A stretch of DNA of 64,000 nucleotides from Trochalopteron elliotii (taxonomy: Eukaryota; Chordata; Aves; Passeriformes; Leiothrichidae). The stretch is from positions 2,372,051 to 2,436,050 of the forward strand of contig JANPWX010000076.1 in NCBI GenBank assembly GCA_024734555.1, read 5' to 3'. Within the stretch, counting starts at the first letter, position 1; each line of letters begins with the position of its first letter. This document shows, piece by piece, positions 1-13,765 of the stretch. The translations under genes were made by a program, and so were the position numbers. The notes below the pieces were generated by a model. The model saw only the letters and a list, made by a program, of their open reading frames with translations. It did not search any database and had not been told where the DNA came from.

Positions 1-2429
1 CGAGAGTGTATCAGAGAAATCTGAGTAGGACTTATGTTGAATATGAAAATAAACACAGTTTCCTTTTTAATTGTGGTAGGAAAACGTAACAAATCACTAT
101 GGGTGATGCTTTTTTCAAGTCAAATACAGAAATAATTTATAAGAGTTCTTGGGAGAAGTTCTGGATTCTTTTGTTTGTTTGTTTTTATTCTCTAGTTTTA
201 AAAGGAAGTTCTTATAGGCAATATAAGACATATCCAAATGCATCTTACAACCTATTTACATTTAAAACCTATTTACATTTGAGCTTGAGTTTCTGTGAAT
301 AAATAAATAAGATCAAATCCTTTGTAATCCAAAATGAGCTTTTAACAGCTAACTTAACCTGGAGATGAAATAAGCATCAGCAAAGAAACAAATCTTTGCA
401 TAAAGGTTCAGAATATATACATTAATCAGGTTATGAAAGACAACTGATGCAATTAAATGTAATAAATGGGCATAAATAAAAAGAGTGAATATTGAAGAGT
501 AAATATGGTTTAGCATGAAGAAAATAGGTAATAAAATGCAACATAATAATGTAAAGCTGTTGGAATTCAGACTATAAGCAAGACATGGCTATTCTGGTAT
601 CAATTTTTCTGATAATAACAGGACACCTGAAGAGGACATGGAGGTAAATTCACTTGTAAATTGCATGTAAAAAAAGTGTACTCTCTAATATATATTTTTA
701 GTGTCTTACCTAGAAGCTTAAGAATTTAATATAATAAAGTTTTAAACCTTTGCTATTTTATCTGGGCTAAAATAAAATAATAAAACGATGACTACAAAAT
801 ATGCAAACGCATGCTACACATGTACTTTTAGATTGCTGAAACAATATACATCTTAAATTTCATTAATCTGAAAACAGATTTATTAACTCTACAGTCATTT
901 GTAAGCATGTTTGAAGGAGTGTCATATTTTCTAATTCTGTCCATATTAAATCTTTATACAGAATATATATACATACACACACATATATCTGACTATATCA
1001 TATTATAGGGTTTATCCAGAGCTGACTCAAGCACATAAGTGCCTCTAGTGTAACAACAAGCTGATTTTACCTAAAAAGTCAGAATTTTGGAATATGTTGT
1101 ATTGTTGTTTTGAATACAAAGGCATGATTTTTCATTTTTCTATTACAAAATGCCCTGGATGCATAACTAATTCTCTCTTTACAGCAGTACAGCTCTGAAT
1201 GTTTTGGAGTTAACATGCAGACTATGTATTATTCTCAAAGAACACCTGTCTGGGAGTATCACAATGTAAAGCACCCTAGGACACATTGCTCCTCTTGGAG
1301 TCTGATAATCTTCTAATGCTTTTATAACAGACCAGAAATAATTTCATTCAAAATGAATTTCATTGACTGTGAAAGTTTATTAAATGCTGTGAATAGTTAC
1401 TAATAAGTGATTTGGAAAATAATAACAAAATGTGGAAATATCAGTTTCAGCCTTATTTCCAAGCTGGGTTTCTTTAAGATATGCTATTAGTGCAGCATTA
1501 TCAGGTCTGGAGTGCTCATGTTGCTCAATTTAGTGCTTATATGCATAGAAAACTTAATTTCTCTTTCTCTTAATGCTTATTACTTTGTTTCAAATTTGTC
1601 TCAAATATACTTATAAAATATTTATGTGAAATCTCCTCACAGATGTACAGCTGGTGACAAAGCATACTCATAGCCTTGCCCTGACCAGGAGGCCAAACAA
1701 AGGCCAAATTTTGGAACCCTGTTCAAAAGAACACTAGGAAAAGGACGAGTGTACAATGAGGCTCAGCATGTGCCTTGGACAACTGACAGGAAAAGAGTAG
1801 CAGAAACTACTGGAAAGATGCATCACAATAGTATTCTACAGTGATTTGATTGACAGGCTGTGCTGAAATCTGTCTATGAAAACAGCACCTACACCCCTTG
1901 CCATCCTAGTGATTAGAGAGGTAAACTGTAATAAATTCAAAGATGAGAGGGAAACATTTTTACATGGGTGCAGAGGACATGAGGTGCAACAGTTTTGTGT
2001 TTGTTCCAGACTGCTGGCTAGAGCCCAGTGCTAACAGTGGCCAGAGCTGTGGACTCCTGAGTTCAATAACGCCTGCTCATCACAGCAGGAGAGATGGGTC
2101 TCAGTTAACAGTGTATCTGTGTATGTGCACGTTTTCTTTTTTTTGTCCCATTACTAAATATAACGTCTAAGTGGCATGTTGTGATGTTCCCTTTTTCACT
2201 CCTGGTGGCAAAGGGGTTCCATGTTTTCTGTCTCTCAATGGTAGAAGAAAATAACTGTTTACATCTTAAAAATCCAAAGGAATTAAGAGCAGGAACTGAT
2301 TTACTTCAGTCTTCTTCTGAGGTATCTGATGTAAGCTTCCACAAAGCAAAAATCATTAAGAATATGATGTCCTGACAACTTCCGGACATCCTGAAAGTTA
2401 GAGACAGAAAAATATCTCTGTTCTCTGCC

Positions 2430-3093
2430 TGGAGAAAACAAAGCCCTGGGGAGATTTTGTGCTTTTTCTTAAAGGGGGCTTAGTACTTAAAGGGGACTTC
2501 TAAGAAAGATAGGGACAAACTTTTTAAAAGGGCCTCTAGCAGTTAGACAAAGAGTAATTGTTGCCCTGATTTTCAGCCTTCTGATCTTGTTTACATATTT
2601 CTGCTGGAGTTTCTCACGCAGTTCACATAAACAAAAGTAGATTGTTTATGCATTCCTCTCTGTAATGAGCTACTAGTTTGACCACTAGGGTCAGAGGGGT
2701 GTTCCTCTCATCCCCCAGTCCTTGATCAAATTCTAAATCCTATTTAAACCCCAAATCATAATAAACTTCCTCTTTTGTCTGCTCACCTCTCAACCTGACG
2801 TGAATGTGATTCTTTTGTGTTGCATTTGTGACAGGTAATGGTTTTAAACTAAAAGAGACCCAACACAGACTAGATACAAGGAAGAAAATTTTTTACAATG
2901 ACAGTGGTGAAACACTGTACTGTGTTTCCCAGAGAAGTGGTAGACATCCTATCCCTGGAAACATTCAAAATCAGGTTGAATGGAGCTCTAAGTATCCTGA
3001 TCTAGTGGAACATGCCCCTGCTCTTTGCAAGGAGGTTGTACCTTTAAAGTTTCCTTCCAAGCCAGACTATCTATTACTGATTCTATGACTCTA
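2430..3093 (+). mobile_element. CR1 LINE 3' end, split by an LTR insertion
   Basis: Two segments, 2430-2558 and about 2834-3093, read continuously as the 3' part of a CR1 non-LTR retrotransposon: a 'ctggagaaaacaaagc' start, 'aagaaagatagggacaaac', then 'taatggttttaaactaaaag', 'agatacaaggaagaaaa', 'cccagagaagtggtaga', and a terminal 'gattctatga' motif. CR1 3' ends are typically 5'-truncated and end in short octamer-like repeats rather than poly(A), as here. The middle is interrupted by the LTR at 2559-2833. The 86-codon open frame in this stretch is CR1 3' untranslated sequence, not a gene. Confidence 0.85.
2559..2833 (+). mobile_element. Solo LTR (275 bp) nested inside CR1
   Basis: The element begins TGTTGCCCTGA and ends TTTGTGACA (TG...CA ends). 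It sits where the flanking CR1 sequence would otherwise be continuous. Flanks are AGTAAT (2553-2558) and GGTAAT (2834-2839), a 6-bp target duplication with one mismatch. Inside are a TATTTAA box (2741) and an AATAAA polyadenylation signal (2760-2765), spaced compactly as in short avian class II/alpharetrovirus-like LTRs. No internal retroviral genes remain, so it is a solo LTR left by LTR-LTR recombination. Class assignment is inferred from duplication length and compactness. Confidence 0.7.
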
Positions 3094-6091
3094 TTTTGCT
3101 CTGAACTCAGCATTGTGACTTCAGTAATGGAACCAGGTACCACATGTATCACAGACATTGGTACAAGAAATACTGATTTCCTCTATATCTCCTTTGGAAC
3201 AGTACTTAAAAGAATAGTCACAGACTCATCAACTGCAGTGAAAAAGAAGATCAGAAAGGTTTTTTATAGGTAGTGCTTTCCTTCCAAGCACTTTCCTTTG
3301 ACAAAGGGATGTGCAATAACAAGTTACTTGTATTGCATGTTTCTATTAGCAGTTCTCAAATCTCTTTGCTGGCAAGATCTAATATATTAGGCACACATTC
3401 TATAGATGGAGTAATGGACACGTGCTAAAATTACTTTTATGAAGTCAACGCTTCAGAAGCAGGGACTGAAAACAGAAACAAGACGGAAACGATGTTTTCA
3501 CTGAAAAATGATTGATATTGTCCTTTCTGAGAACCTTAGTGAGGCAGCTGAATTATTGGTTTGTACACTGTAGGATTTCACTTGACAGTCCTCAGATATC
3601 ATCATTTGTATGAGAATCCATTCATCTACTCCTTTTTTCCCTGTGAAGCATGACACATCTAAGAGTGCATTCAATCATGCCCCTATCCCAGCTACCAATA
3701 CAACCCACGAGACCCAAAACAGATTCTTTTTAAATGAATCAAATAAAAAAAGAAGACTGCATTGCCAGACACCATGAATTTATACTTATTATCTGTGAAA
3801 TTCTTGTGGAATAGACTCTATTGCATAGTTTTCCTCTTTTTATAATACATCTTAATGGAAGTCTAATTTCTCCATGGGTTGTTAAAAATGGCTAGGAAAA
3901 ATTATCAATTGTTGAAACATTCAATTGTATTTTGTTAAAAAACAAACAACCCCTCTCCAAACTTTTAAATGTTTATTTTGTAAATAATATACTTAAAAAA
4001 AGAAAATACCATGTATGTAATTTTCTCAATTTGGATATTGAATATGTATGAAATATCAGTAAAAGCAGGAATATTTGTTTTTGTTAGTAGGAAGGGGTTT
4101 CTGGCTAAAATAATTAAATTAATGCAAACATGAAAAATATGCAGCTAATCCGTTAACAGTACTTAAAGACAAGCCTAGCAGTAAAGTAATGCACATTAAT
4201 CAGGAGTTAGTGAAAAGAATTAGGAATTGAGTGAATCCTACAAGGTCTTATTAATGAATCTGATGATTACAGTTCAGGATCATGAGAAATCTTCAGAATT
4301 AGTAATGATTTAAATTTTTTACCCATAATAAATAGCTAAAATACAGAATTGATGATCAAATGAACTTTACTGTTTGTCTTTTAAATTTGTTCTCCATATA
4401 GACTGCAGCTGAAGAGAGAGTGGAAGTTATAACACTAAACTAGAAAATAATCAAGAACTAATTAACAATTCCTGTGGTAGGTCTGCTGTGATACAAATAT
4501 TTCAAAATTAAAAATAAAGAAAATGTGTTCACAGGTAGGATTTCCCCCTGGCAAACATAATGTGTAGTTTATACTCTTGTAGGGTAAAGGTGAATTTGTA
4601 AATCTTTGAAGGAAAAAAAATGGTTAACAATAAATTATTTAGCATAGCAACAAAGGAGCTTTCTATAACTTATGAGCAAATATTAGTATGTAAAATGAAA
4701 GGATTGGGGAGAATGGAAGCAGATAAAACAACAAACACTTTTCACAAATTACTCAAGTATTTGCCACATTAATTTTTTCATTACTTTAACTTTCAGTTGC
4801 TTGGATCCTGCAGTTGAGGTGGACTCTACAGCTGCATTTGCACTCCCCAGGTGGCATATCATGTCCATTAAATAAAATATAGGAAGATCCTGTGGGTGTC
4901 TAATAATATCAGCCTCAGAAACAGCTATTTGGAGATTGAGATTCTGTCATTATAAGGAAAAGCTCCTGTGCATTTCATATTCTCCTTGCCAGATATTTTC
5001 ACCCATACCTTTTAATAATATGTTATTTGGACTGTAAATGAATGTCATGAAAATCACAGGCTTTTATAATCTCAAGAACAAAAAAGTAAAAAAATGAGAA
5101 CACAGATAAAGCTTTTAAATATCAAATGCCTTAACTGTCAGGCCCCCTTTTTCTTGAAGGCAAGAAGGAGAGAGAAATTTTAGCATGGGCTAATATCTAT
5201 ATATAGCTTTGCAGTTTTTATTGATGGTTAACAGCAAGAATGAGAAATTAAGCTTTAAATAGGTTTCCAGGAGTCCACAGGTATTGTAATGTATCAGAAA
5301 TTTGTCATTTGTCATGAAATTTATCATCTGGCTACTGTAACATTTTTAGATCAGCCACAAAGGATGCTATGAGTCCCTACTGCTAACATTATTCTGATGG
5401 ATCCTGGTGTTTCATGGAAGAAAGGTTTGTAGTAACTTTTCACATGTATTAAAGCATCCTCAGCATTATTAATTGGTCTGACACAAGCAGTATTTTTTCT
5501 GTATACAATTGAACAAAAAGCCTTACTCAGTGCAAAGCTTTCATCAAATTATCTACCAGTAAAAGCTGCCAAGCTGATTGAAAGTGTCAGTGAAAGAGGG
5601 AGGTGATATATAACAACGCAATTTTCATTGCACAAAGTGGTATTTTTAGCCTTTGCAATTTGTACTGAAACTCATTATTCTTCTCCATTATGGGTAGAGG
5701 GGAAACTCTGTAAGTGCCCAAGTCTGTGACTTCTCTAATTTTAAATCTAGCTCAAATGACTGTCTTCTGCAGGGAAATGAATAAATGATATACAGCCACT
5801 CACCAAGAATTTGTCTCCTGTTCACATTTAGGGAAAGCTATCAAGAATTAAACTCTGTGCAACCATTACACTGGTAGGGATATTAAAGCTAGGACTGTAC
5901 TACATTAGATGCAACATAATGAAGGATGTTGCATTGCAGTCAGTCTAGAATTGATGTCACAGGACAGATGCCTGTGTTACAAACACAGAGAGCTACAGCA
6001 CCATAATTTGGTGCCTGCTCTCAGTTGAACATTTCTTGGCACAACATAACGACTTGAATCCCTTTAGCCTCCTTTTGGGAATCCAAACAGG

Positions 6092-6230
6092 CTTTTTTTG
6101 TTGTTGTTGGGGGTTTTTTTGTTTGTTTTTGGTTTTGTTTTTGTTTGTTTGTTTTGTTTTGGGTTTTTTTTTTTTTTGTTTTTGTTTTTTCTTTTTGTTG
6201 TTGTTGTTTGTTTTTTTTTGTTGTTGTTTT
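6092..6230. repeat. T/GTTT-rich low-complexity tract
   Basis: About 140 bases made almost only of T and G on the plus strand, with runs of GTTT, GTT and poly(T) and a few C. The overlapping open frames on both strands (Lys/Gln/Asn-rich on the minus strand, Phe/Cys-rich on the plus strand) are composition artefacts. Confidence 0.9.
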
Positions 6231-6240
6231 AAAGAACAGC

Positions 6241-6265
6241 AGGATTTTATTGAAAATAAAATCCT
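6241..6265. repeat. Perfect 11-bp inverted repeat (hairpin)
   Basis: AGGATTTTATT (6241-6251) and AATAAAATCCT (6255-6265) are exact reverse complements separated by GAA. The hairpin lies just right of the T/G-rich tract. AATAAA occurs in the right arm. Confidence 0.8.
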
Positions 6266-6461
6266 GGACACACATGTGCACAAAATAATCTAACAGTATG
6301 CATAATATGTACACAGATGAGAAAAATATACTAGCAGCTGATGGGAACATGTAAAACCATTTGAAAAGCATAAGAACTCTATTTATTTTTTAAACTTAAA
6401 GTAGTCAAGTGGTAAATTCAAACTAGTAAAATCAAATCATTCAGTGAATCTTGCTTTTAAA

Positions 6462-7076
6462 GAGTTAAGATTTTAGCCAAAGTTTAGATGAAATTTATAT
6501 TGATTAGGATGCAAGTTAGGAAAAACAAAAGATAATGATTACTAGATGTTTAAGCTAGAGCTCGATGATGTATTGCTTATTATTATGTGCCTGTTTTAGT
6601 TGTGTTTATAGAAGTAAATGAAATAGATGGACCATCATGATAACAAATGGAAACTAATGGGTCCATGACCTGCACCTGGACTCAATACAAATTGATCATG
6701 AAGCAGGAGGGATTGGATCGTGCCAAAAGGTCATGAAAGCCTGCCAGCAGTAAGAAGGTAGAAAGGTCATTGTGATGAAGACTTTTCTGAGTTCATCCTT
6801 CAAGACCACTGACCCAATTCAAGAGAAAGATTGTGCACGCGTGAAGGACTTTTAATCTCATTTTAATATGAAGCAGGAAGTGGGAGGTGCTAGGATTATA
6901 CATATGTATAAGCATTGTGAGTATGTAAGACTTTGGGAAATAAATAGAGGGCAAAGAGCCTTGTAACTCATGGGCATGACTTTAGGAGACGACTCCCGTG
7001 CTGCCCAACATTGCAATAAAACATATCACTTTCTAACTTTAACTAATCAGAGAGTCTTTGCCCGTGATTTTATACA
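6462..7076 (+). mobile_element. LTR-like repeat, copy 1
   Basis: This roughly 615-bp unit aligns by eye along its whole length with 61889-62508. Shared blocks include 'gagttaagattttag', 'ttatattgattaggat', 'agatggaccat', 'cctgccagca', 'gaccactgaccca' and 'gtgggaggtgct'. The right end has AATAAA at 7015-7020, 61 bases before a terminal ...TTTTATACA. The layout (polyadenylation signal, short U5-like tail, CA end) suggests a retroviral LTR, possibly ERVL type, in plus orientation. I could not fix the left end or a target duplication, so the LTR call is inference; that it is an interspersed repeat is directly shown by the second copy. Confidence 0.65.
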
Positions 7077-8402
7077 TTATTATTCCAGTCCTGCCTGAAG
7101 TGTCATACAAGTTTACTTGCCATTTTATTAAGGTTGATTAAAAAAGAAAAAAAAAAAAGAGACAGGGTAGGTATACTTCAAAAACAGATGGCTAAATTAT
7201 CTTGTAAATTCTGTGCCTGGTGGTGCATGATCATTCAAAAGTTCATAAGAAAATTATTTCCTTGGTAGAAAGAGGTCAGGATCTGAAAGTCAGCTTGATA
7301 CCTAATCAAGAAAAAGAACAAAATCACTAGTAATAAAGTTTCTACAGGTCAAGCATTTCCTTGGGCAACTTCTATGGAAACTGACTATTCCCAAAATAGA
7401 CTTTAAATTACATCTTTACAATTCTATTATCTTTAGTATACTAGAATCTGAAGATGCAATTTGATGAGAAATCAGTTTGATAAAAGACCCTGCAAATAAA
7501 ATGGAGTTCTGATGACTATATACAAAATAGTGTTGATTATAAAACATCAGAGACCAATTCATTAAAAGTGTGCCAGTAATGTACGTGGGAGCATATAAAC
7601 AAGTAAACATAAAAGCAAGTTCAATGACTTTTTTTAATTATAGTAATTTCAGGACTGAACCATATATTGAGGGAAAAGAAGGGCTTTGTATTTTCTTTCT
7701 CTTGTTTGTCCTTTGCTCCAAGTACTGGGCATAGATTGCTCAAAAATATTGTTACTTACCAGTGGCAGACAGTTTGCTGAATGAGAGCTACAAGGTACAG
7801 ACAGGTATTCACACAGAGGGTTACAATATGGAATGTTTTTTAATCATCAGGATGTTTTAATGATAACAGAAGGAGCCTAGTCTCAAAAAAAGAGGATTGA
7901 ACAAACAAAAGCAGGGAATTCTTACTGCCATTTTCTGATTTCATGTACCTGTAGATATAGATGAACATGAAGGAAGAATTGGTAGACAATCAAGAAACAG
8001 CCACAGGTAATTAAGATAAAAGAATGAGGCGTGCAAAAATGAAAGACTTCTGCCAAAGAACTGTAGATAAAATTTCTCCCCATTAATAGAAAAAGAAAAT
8101 TAGACCAGTGACAGGAAAAAAAAAAAGTAAGAAGATAAGAAAACAAGTAAGAAAAATAATATATGTCTGGAACAAGAAGGAAGTCAGTTGAAAAGATTAA
8201 TAACACAATAGCAAAGAGTGTCAAAGACAAACTTTCTAGGGCAAAGCGGTAATTCAGAAGGATTTGTTCTCTACCTTGGAATCCTCTGGTAGAAATTGCT
8301 ATGCATCCTTTAAGAGACCTTTCTTCTATCTCTGGATGCATTGAAAAAGCAGTCAGTATATTGGTTTTGCTATCTCTGTCTCAGGACAATTTTCTGTTAA
8401 GA

Positions 8403-8430
8403 CATTCTCAATGAGCTCTCAATGAGAATG
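8403..8430. repeat. Imperfect 13-bp inverted repeat
   Basis: CATTCTCAATGAG (8403-8415) and CTCAATGAGAATG (8418-8430) pair with one mismatch around a 2-base loop. The arms also share the direct repeat CTCAATGAG. Confidence 0.6.
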
Positions 8431-11400
8431 AAAACTTTAAAAATTGGAAAAGATTTATTAATTTTTTAACTATAACTTATGAATTATATTTTCCAATTTT
8501 TATTTATCATAGGTGTTTTAAAGGACTTGATTGACAGTACTATTCTAAAATTCAGAAATTCCATATTAAGTCCAAAAACTATTTTGACCATCTTAGTAAC
8601 ATACTGTTTTGCTTATAGATCTAAAACTATACAATCATGTGAAATCAATGTTTCTCAGCACAAATTTTCTTATTCTGTCCAAAACTAAGAAACTGTTTAC
8701 ATATCTATATCTATCTATCTCAAATCATACTAGTACATGGATTAAGTTAACAGATACATTCAGATTTCCAGATTGAGCAAAATAATCACAAAACAGACCT
8801 TGAGCATACAAGATGAAGGTACTAGTGAAGGATTGCCAAAAGTCACTTCTATACAGAGAAAATTGAATAGAAGCTTTAAAAAATGTGTCAGATTAAGTTT
8901 GAAGGCCTTCCTTGGATGTTTCTGTATGTTGCGCTGAAATTCTTTTAAGCTTAAGGTGTGAGAAGAGGTATGTAAAGGCTTCCAACACACGCAGAGAGTT
9001 TTCTTTCATCTTGTGACAGCTCCATCTTTTGGTCTGATTTTCTCTGGTTCATGAAAGCCTTTTTTCCTTCTGTATTTATGCAGTAACATTACTATGAGCT
9101 TCAGCAAAGTATAAGATGATATCTTTTCTTCTTTTTCTTTTGTGAGAGATTTGATTAGGATTTTGTCATCACACTTAACATATGGCTCGTTCGCTCTGTT
9201 TGCTTTCTTCTGATAACACACTGTGTATTTATTTTTTCCCTAAATAATTTTATAATCATCTTAATAAAATAAATTTGTCTCTATATGTATGAATCTCAGA
9301 AGGCTAACACATGAAACAGAAAATTTTAATAATCAGAAATGCATACTAATTGAAAGAAAAAAGACACATATTTCTGTGTAAGCTTAGTTTCAAGCAGTTC
9401 TGCCAGATGTGGGACACTGCCTTGGATTCAGTGTATCTTATAGTGAAATTTCAGATTACTCAGATACAAGTTAGAGATGTTAAAATTAGCATACAGAGAT
9501 CTCAGCACCATGTCCACAGCTCTAGACTGTTATATCTCCCTGGAGTGACTCAGGTAACAGCACATAAAAGCAGGAGCAAGAGCCAAGGATACAAGGTAAT
9601 ACAACCTCAGTACCCTGAATTATCAAATCTTAAACTGCTTAAAATTTTGGTGTCACTTTGATAAAGACAGGATTTAATTCTTCAGTAAGAAACAGAGGAA
9701 GCCATTCTGTTTTACAGAGAATTGAGTACTTTTTGCCAGGACAGTACAGAAGCATCCAAACCAGCACAATTTTCTGTTTCACCAGACTGTAGTGATTTCC
9801 CTGGAGTTTCTTGTCAAATATCTTTAGATATAGATCTATGGGAGCTCATACATTTTGTTTTAGTCTATGGAAGATTTTATCCAGTCCTTTTCCAAACATG
9901 GGTAGCTGCTGATGAATGAAGGAGATTCCGTGACAGTCACTATCCTATTTAAAACTTTATGTCTATGATTAGTTTCCATTATGCATCAAGATACACATTT
10001 CATATATCCTGACAAGCTTCTCAGAGTTGTATAGATGCATGCCTTAAAAATGATTTTGTTGCTTAGATTCCTTTTACTAATCTTCTGGTTTCTTTCAGAG
10101 GACCAGATTCACAAAAATATGTAATCAACTAATAATTTGACATGGTACAGTTTAATGTTTGCCTTTCTGGTTCCTGGCACAGAACTCCATTTCTCTTTGC
10201 AGGTAAATGCTTTACAAATGCCCCAAGTCAATTAGCAAAAGAATCACAGTAGGTACTGAGGAGGATCAGTGCAAAATTCATTTCCTGTCTAATTTTGACT
10301 AAATCATGATGCAGTGACCTGAGACTGAACACGGGAAAACCATTGTGATTAATTATTCATTTAGCATTTTAACCTTAACTGAGGTATTTCTAACAGATTA
10401 AGATATTAATGTTTTAATCTGTAGAGAAAAATAGTTCTTAGCAAAACAAATTCAAAATAGAATTTGGAGTAACTGACAGAAAATGCTCTGGTTTTAAACC
10501 CCTTCAATACAACCTTCTGAGATCAGATACTGGAGAAATATTTACCTACTCTCAACTTAATATTTTTTCGAATTTTAGAATAAATATTAGAGAAATGTAA
10601 GGCCCTGTGAGAGCACAGAAGCACCTAGCTATATATGGCTATCAGGCTTTTATTAGGACTGCTTATTTGAAGGAACCTCACTTTGCCAGCCATCTTCCTT
10701 AAAATAAACACTCTCTTGTTCCAAACCATATTTATAAATTTTTTATTCATACTACATTGGAGTATGCTTTCTTTGCCCTTCTTGCAAATTCAAATTGGAA
10801 GCACCAGTTTCTCTGGCAATTTTACATCTCCCTTCTGTAGACGCAGTTTTGTTCCATTACCTATCACCCACCCCAAGAATATGACTGATAAACAGTTTAA
10901 CAGGAATTGTTCTTGAAAAGTCTGATACAGCTTTTAGATTGCTGATTGCAGCTGCCTGACAAGATTTTGCAGCTGTGGTAGAATGGAAAAGCTACTGACA
11001 TTGAGAGACCAGGAAACTGCAGGAACCAGCAATGACAGATTGTGAACATGGTGCCATTTCTTACGTAGCCAGCTACTGGGATCATATCATTTGTACAGAA
11101 AGCCTTCAGTTGACGGGTCACTGTATTTTCAGAATTTCCAAATAACAAAAACCATTACAGAGAGCTTAAAAATGGTGTGTATGTTGTGTTTTTGGTTTTG
11201 TTTTTTTTTTACTACAATGTGCATTAGGAAGTCTAAAAAGTAATGGCCAATGCATTTATTAACAACCACCACATTCTGAGTGCTTTCCTCTCCTAAAACA
11301 AAGAGGGAAACACATTTTATTGTCACAAGAGGGTATAAAGCTGTCTATAAGCCACGCATCACCAAAACTGTAAGTTATGTACATTGCTTATAGCTCTGTC

Positions 11401-13765
11401 TTTACCATTTACTGTGATTGACTGCTCCTCTCTTTTACCAACACATCTTTTAAAAACAGTTCTATTGATAAAATTTTGCCTTCCCTTTCCCTCTTCTAAT
11501 GAAATATCAGACTTTTATTCTTTTCTTTCAGTTTCTCTCTGATCATTGTCTCCAGCCTCATCACATGAAATTTTCCCCCATGTGCTTCTTGTGTATTACA
11601 TAGATTGATATTCTAATTTTTAATGCAGTGATGGTGCTATTTTACTGGTATTAAATTCTTTACTGGATCTAGTCTTTGAACAAAGGTCCATGTTTGCACT
11701 AAAGTTCATTCTACAAAGCCCATGAGGGGTCAGGCATCAAAAAACCTTCTGAAAACTGATGAACTGTAATTGGTAGGATAACCAAAATGTACAGGCACTT
11801 CTGATTTACTGCTGCTGAAGGTTGGCTCTATCTGTCAGATCCGTTTCTGAAGAAAGGGTTCAGGGTCTTCCTCAATGTACTTGGTACTTATTTTGCTCTT
11901 TTTAAGAACTGCAGTGCTAGAGCTGCTGTAGCTGCTGCCCACTTTTTATATATTGCTCAGAGTTTACAAAAGCAGATTTCAATCTTTGTGAATTGAGAAT
12001 AACTTCAGAAGTTATCACCCAGAACTAGAAAGAGAGTAGCCAACTTTGGTAAAGACTCAGATCTTACTGATGTGTGCTAAGGTGTGAACGCAAAACTGAC
12101 TGTACCCAAGAGAGTAGATGAAGAGGAATCACAGAATCATTACTTTTCTGCAGTGAGATGAGGACTAGCCATGCACTGTAAAAGTGCTCAGTGCCAACTC
12201 TCTGGTACAAAAAGAAACTTAATATAAGTTTTTTGTCAATTTGAAAAAGAGCAGTACTGAAAAGTGGACCATTTTGAAAAAGCCAGCATTGAAACACTTC
12301 TAGGGATGATCAGACATCTGATTCATGACTGGAGGACATACTTATATAAAACACAACAGGGCTGTAATTTAGTATGTTCCTGCTACCTTCCAGTGGCTAG
12401 ACATTGTTCAACACTAGCTGTATTTTTCTTTTTTTCAAAGAAGCTAGAAATGCTATTATTGCCTTCCACAGCTTCACTTGTGTTCTGGTTTGAAGCTTTT
12501 CTCTTGGAACTTTCATCTGTGTGGATGTGGGAGAGGAGGAGTCACAAAGATTCTCTCTAGTTTTGTTTTTCAGAGGAAGAAGTCAGTTGCCCTAATTGGA
12601 ATCTCTCATCCTATTTAAAGGCTGCTTTTAATTAAAACTGTATGTGCAAATACCTGCATCAATACTGATTCTGCCTGTCTTTGTAGTCTGAAAGCTTAGA
12701 TTTAATTCTCACTTTTCCTGGGACATAGTTTTACTCAAAATAAAGAATCTCATGTCTCTCCTGCCTCTAATGAAGACCTGGAAATGATGGAGACAGTCAC
12801 CGAAAATAATGGTCTGATCATGAGGGCAAAGGATCGAGAGTCTTGATTGAGAAGAACCTCATCCTGACAAAGAGAGGCTGATAAATTACATAATGCCTAC
12901 CTCTGTGCCCTTCTAGAGGCAAGAAAAAAAATCATTTGCTACACATGTGTACACGTGCAATTTACCTAGATTTATAACAGGAAATATGGTTAAGGAGAAA
13001 TTTTATCATAAACAGTGAGATACCTGGCATAAAACAGTTACTAAACTTATTCCTACAGTGAATTGTAATTTATACAGTGCAGTAAGTCACAGTGACAAAA
13101 ATAACCATGAACTTTCACTTTATTCTGTTTTTAAGATCAGGTGCCCACTATGACTCTTCAGCCTTCCTGGTAAAATCTAAAGTTCCTCAAGACAGAGAGC
13201 TACATTTACTCCTTCAGTTTTATCAATGGCTTAAGTTTCTGTGCTGATGCCTATTACACCAAATGAACTGAAAATAACGTAGAAGGTTCTTGCAATATTG
13301 ACTTAAAGAACAAGACAAGAAAACAGAAAGGAATCATTAGGCTTACAGACTGGTGATGTCCCAGTACTATGAATACTCAGAGGTCTGGTCCAGCCTCTCA
13401 TAGATTGGCAGTATAGAACTGGGAAGACAACATAGAAGGGTGAACACCTTACTAAATAGAGTAGGAAGAATAGTAGGAGACAGGTCTAGAAAGCTGTGGG
13501 TGACATGAGAAAAGGTAAAAAGGCCTTTTCCAACAGAAAAAACAGGGGCATTATTTTAAGTCTAGATTTGCTAATCAAGAAAAACTAGCAGGAAATGCAC
13601 TAGTTTGTTTTCATTTCTACATTTTTTGATTTTTCCAGTTAATATGTACTGCTCTATTCTCCCAGGATAGGACTTATTATGATACATATTAAAAATTGTC
13701 CTTGGGAAGATGAGAAATGAACTTTACGTTCAGTGTTGAATCTAAGTGATTTAGCAGTGCTTATT

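Noticed and set aside
6021..6371. Lys/Gln/Asn-rich and Phe/Cys-rich frames over 6021-6371
   Set aside because: Produced by the T/G-rich simple repeat.
7922..8341. 139-codon minus-strand frame rich in Phe/Leu/Tyr, membrane-like
   Set aside because: Hydrophobicity follows from A-rich plus strand (T-rich minus strand); no family resemblance or gene signals.
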